A stretch of 8,395 nucleotides of DNA from CAZTPH01 sp031552655 (GTDB taxonomy: Bacteria > Pseudomonadota > Gammaproteobacteria > UBA9339), in contig JAVBML010000036.1 in NCBI GenBank assembly GCA_031552655.1, positions 1-8,395 of the forward strand, in the 5' to 3' direction. The position numbers and the translations under genes were made by a program. This document shows, in pieces, positions 6,441 to 8,395 of the stretch. Numbering within the stretch: position 1 is the stretch's first letter; each line of letters opens with the position of its first letter. Below the pieces are notes generated by a model. That model worked only from the letters and a program-made list of their open reading frames with translations, had not been told where the DNA came from and did no database searches.

Positions 6441-8099
6441 ATGGTATCCACTAAGCTTAAAGACACTCTGTTGATCGGACTTATCGTTAGCATTTTTTTT
6501 GGCCTAACCCTAGGCAGATACCCTCTGGCTGCTCCGGATAGTGCACGCTATGCGGAAATTCCCCGGGAAATGGTAGTGAGTGGCGATTACATTACTCCCC
6601 ATCTAAATGGAGTAAAGTATTTCGAAAAACCTCCTTTATTTTATTGGATGCAGGCATTGGCCATTAAATTATTTGGTGCCAATGAAGTTTCCGTAAGCAT
6701 TGTTAATGCGTTGATGACGTTAGGCACAATCCTTTTAGTATACCTAGCTTCTTATTCTTTCTATGGTAGATTGGCGGGAATACTTGGAGCAATGGTTTAT
6801 GCAACCTGTGCTTTAGTTTTTGCATTGACCAGAGTGATAACTTTGGATGTAACTTTGACGTTTTTTCTCACGGGAATGTTGACCATGTTTTTGTTGGCAA
6901 TTGAGGAAGCACTGGATAAGCGAAGAAGATTGTTTCTATCAGCATCCTATTTTTTTATGGGCTGTGCTGTGATGACCAAGGGGTTGGTAGGACTAATTTT
7001 TCCCGGAATAATTTTTATTCTATGGCTAAGTATCAATGGAGATTGGCGTAATTTGAGGAATTATTACTTAGCTGATGGCATCTTTATATTTTTGCTAGTT
7101 ACTTTACCTTGGCACATTTTGGTACAAATAAAAAATCCGGAATTTTTTAGGTTTTATTTTATTGAACAACATTTTTTACGCTATTTTACTAGCTATGCAC
7201 AGCGTGGACAGGGTTGGTGGTTTTTGCCCACATTGCTCCTGGTTGGTTTCTATCCTTGGACAGTTTTTTTACCCCAGGCTCTATTTTCCTCCATCGAAGG
7301 GAGGAGAAAACATCCTCATGCTAAGCAAACATTTTTGCTCTTACTATGGTCAGTTACCATTTATATTTTTTATACATTTTCTAATTCCAAGCTAATTCCC
7401 TATATTTTACCAATTTATCCATCCCTGGCCATTCTAATGGGAAGATATGGAGCAAAGGTTTATTATGATAAAAAGGCTTCAAGTACTAGCCGTGGTTTTT
7501 ATATTTTAGCGATGCTAAATATTATCCTAGCTATGGCAGCTATCATTGCTGCATTCCTTCTGAATTTTGAGAAATATGTTTTTAGCAGAGGAAATCTTGT
7601 GGTAGTGGCCGCCCTGATGTTAGGTAGTGGATTGTTGATTTTTTACTATGCACGAACCCGAGGAATAGCATTGGGATTGCTTACCACCGTGGTAATGACG
7701 GCGGCCACCTGGTTCTACCTTAGCCCTAAAATTACCACCATCAATGGGCAATCTGCTAAGCCACTAATTACTGTGCTTAAAAAATATCTAGGCGCTGGAG
7801 ATGAGGTAGTTTGCTATGGTAATTACTTTCAGGATGTACCATTTTATTTAGAACGTATAGTAACCGTAGCCAATTTTACTGGTGAATTGGAATTTGGTAC
7901 CAAGTACCAGGATACGAAATCATGGATGATTGATGATAATACTTTCCAAGCTCGCTGGCTTGAAAAACGCCCTCTTTATTTATTAATTAAGCAGGGATGC
8001 TACGATGCACTTGTGACATCGAGTAAGATGGGGGTTGGTAAGGTATTGGCTAAATCACAGAATATTTTGTTGGTGACCAATGGATATGAAAGTAATTAG
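6441..8099 (+). CDS. ArnT-like (GT83) membrane glycosyltransferase
   Basis: Polytopic inner-membrane enzyme of the ArnT/PMT_2 group, which moves a sugar from an undecaprenyl- or dolichyl-phosphate carrier to lipid A or another acceptor on the periplasmic face. The 552 residues match ArnT length (about 550). The first hydrophobic segment (9-25) is followed by the periplasmic loop signatures PDSARYAEIPREM (32-44, with the conserved Asp33) and KYFEKPPLFYWM (59-70). Further hydrophobic segments run through about residue 420, including about 90-107, 112-130, 134-153, 182-198, 211-225, 264-280 and several after 300. IEQHFLRY (241-248) is another ArnT hallmark; Glu and His in these motifs bind metal in a solved ArnT structure, as far as I recall. 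The last 100 or so residues form a soluble C-terminal domain. It starts 4 nt after recR with only a weak GAG upstream, so coupling is likely. No arn pathway genes are visible, so 4-amino-arabinose transfer to lipid A is possible but not shown; mannose or another sugar is an alternative. Confidence 0.88.
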   Translation: MVSTKLKDTLLIGLIVSIFFGLTLGRYPLAAPDSARYAEIPREMVVSGDYITPHLNGVKYFEKPPLFYWMQALAIKLFGANEVSVSIVNALMTLGTILLVYLASYSFYGRLAGILGAMVYATCALVFALTRVITLDVTLTFFLTGMLTMFLLAIEEALDKRRRLFLSASYFFMGCAVMTKGLVGLIFPGIIFILWLSINGDWRNLRNYYLADGIFIFLLVTLPWHILVQIKNPEFFRFYFIEQHFLRYFTSYAQRGQGWWFLPTLLLVGFYPWTVFLPQALFSSIEGRRKHPHAKQTFLLLLWSVTIYIFYTFSNSKLIPYILPIYPSLAILMGRYGAKVYYDKKASSTSRGFYILAMLNIILAMAAIIAAFLLNFEKYVFSRGNLVVVAALMLGSGLLIFYYARTRGIALGLLTTVVMTAATWFYLSPKITTINGQSAKPLITVLKKYLGAGDEVVCYGNYFQDVPFYLERIVTVANFTGELEFGTKYQDTKSWMIDDNTFQARWLEKRPLYLLIKQGCYDALVTSSKMGVGKVLAKSQNILLVTNGYESN

Positions 8100-8395
8100 C
8101 GCCATGAAGGTTATGCATCGTGCCACCATCGTTGCTCTTAGTCACGAAGGTCGAGGTATTGCCCATGTAGATGGACGCACGGTGTTTATAGATAATGCTT
8201 TGCCGGGAGAAGAGGTCGACTTTTTTTTCACTCAAAAACGCAGTAAATGTAGTGCAGGCATAGCAACCAATATTCTAAAGTCGTCAAATGCTAGAGTTAT
8301 ACCCCCTTGTCCCTATTACGCTGCCTGTGGTGGTTGCTCCCTTCAACATTTGGATCCCAGGGAGCAATTAATTTTTAAGAGCAATGTGCTTTTGG
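8086..8395 (+). CDS. rlmD: 23S rRNA m5U methyltransferase RlmD/RumA, N-terminal part (3' partial)
   Basis: SAM-dependent enzyme that in E. coli makes 5-methyluridine at 23S rRNA position 1939. Only the first 103 residues are in the window. They contain an N-terminal TRAM-type OB domain (ATIVALSHEGRGIAHVDG, 13-30, then VFIDNALPGEEVDF, 33-46) and the iron-sulfur motif C75-x5-C81-x2-C84 (PPCPYYAACGGCSLQH), whose fourth cysteine and the catalytic domain lie beyond the right edge. The ATG at 8086 overlaps the end of the arnT-like gene by 14 nt in another frame and has a weak GGTGA at 8072-8076. In-frame ATGs at 8104 and 8113 are alternatives that remove the overlap, but neither has a well-placed Shine-Dalgarno. 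The overlap suggests translational coupling. A related m5U methyltransferase (RlmCD or TrmA-like) is possible, but the CX5CX2C spacing favours RlmD. Confidence 0.9.
   Translation, partial: MKVISAMKVMHRATIVALSHEGRGIAHVDGRTVFIDNALPGEEVDFFFTQKRSKCSAGIATNILKSSNARVIPPCPYYAACGGCSLQHLDPREQLIFKSNVLL

Noticed and set aside
7162..7395. 77-residue + strand ORF inside the arnT-like gene
   Set aside because: It is an alternate frame of a hydrophobic membrane-protein coding sequence, which tends to stay open and hydrophobic by chance.
1..8395. Restriction-type avoidance of CTAG
   Set aside because: By rough count there are about 30 CTAG sites, close to the expectation from composition, so it is neither avoided nor enriched. 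This merely differs from the depletion seen in enteric bacteria.

Overview
This window looks like ordinary chromosome from a low-to-mid GC bacterium (low 40s % by eye), most likely a gammaproteobacterium. The evidence for that is the DnaX and RecR sequences, which read as gammaproteobacterial, the dnaX-ybaB-recR gene order, an ArnT/GT83-type lipid-linked sugar transferase (a family typical of Gram-negative envelopes), and an RlmD/RumA-type rRNA methyltransferase with an iron-sulfur cysteine motif. A Legionella/Coxiella-like lineage would fit the base composition and the short DnaX, but this is inference. All genes are on the + strand and packed tightly.

Region 1 (1-3710) is an alpha-glucan (glycogen-type) module of three genes: the C-terminal part of an amylo-alpha-1,6-glucosidase/debranching enzyme (cut by the window's left edge), a GT4-like glycosyltransferase resembling glycogen synthase, and a GH57 alpha-amylase-type enzyme. 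Spacings are 4 and 17 nt, so they probably form one transcript whose promoter lies outside the window. Together they could build (GT4), reshape or hydrolyse (GH57) and debranch (GDE) a cytoplasmic storage glucan. The same triad is familiar from Bacteroidetes and is not the usual glgBXCAP layout of Gammaproteobacteria.

Region 2 (3711-3902) is a 192-nt intergenic gap with no convincing terminator and no RNA gene. It carries two candidate sigma70 promoters for dnaX. The closer one has hexamers TTTACA and TATAAC separated by 17 nt and would start transcription at or next to the dnaX ATG. That, with the lack of a Shine-Dalgarno sequence, suggests a leaderless dnaX mRNA.

Region 3 (3903-8395) is a compact run of dnaX (tau subunit of the DNA polymerase III clamp loader), ybaB/ebfC (nucleoid-associated protein), recR (recombination mediator), an arnT-like membrane glycosyltransferase and the start of rlmD/rumA (23S rRNA m5U methyltransferase, cut by the right edge). 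Gaps are 18, 2 and 4 nt, followed by a 14-nt overlap, so co-transcription is likely. Replication and repair genes are thus coupled to an envelope sugar transferase and an rRNA modification gene.

I saw no mobile elements, CRISPR arrays, tRNAs, rRNAs, broken genes or clearly undescribed system. The points most worth a second look are the possible leaderless dnaX start, the Bacteroidetes-style glucan triad, the shortened DnaX linker with no canonical frameshift heptamer, and an excess of the palindrome CCATGG.
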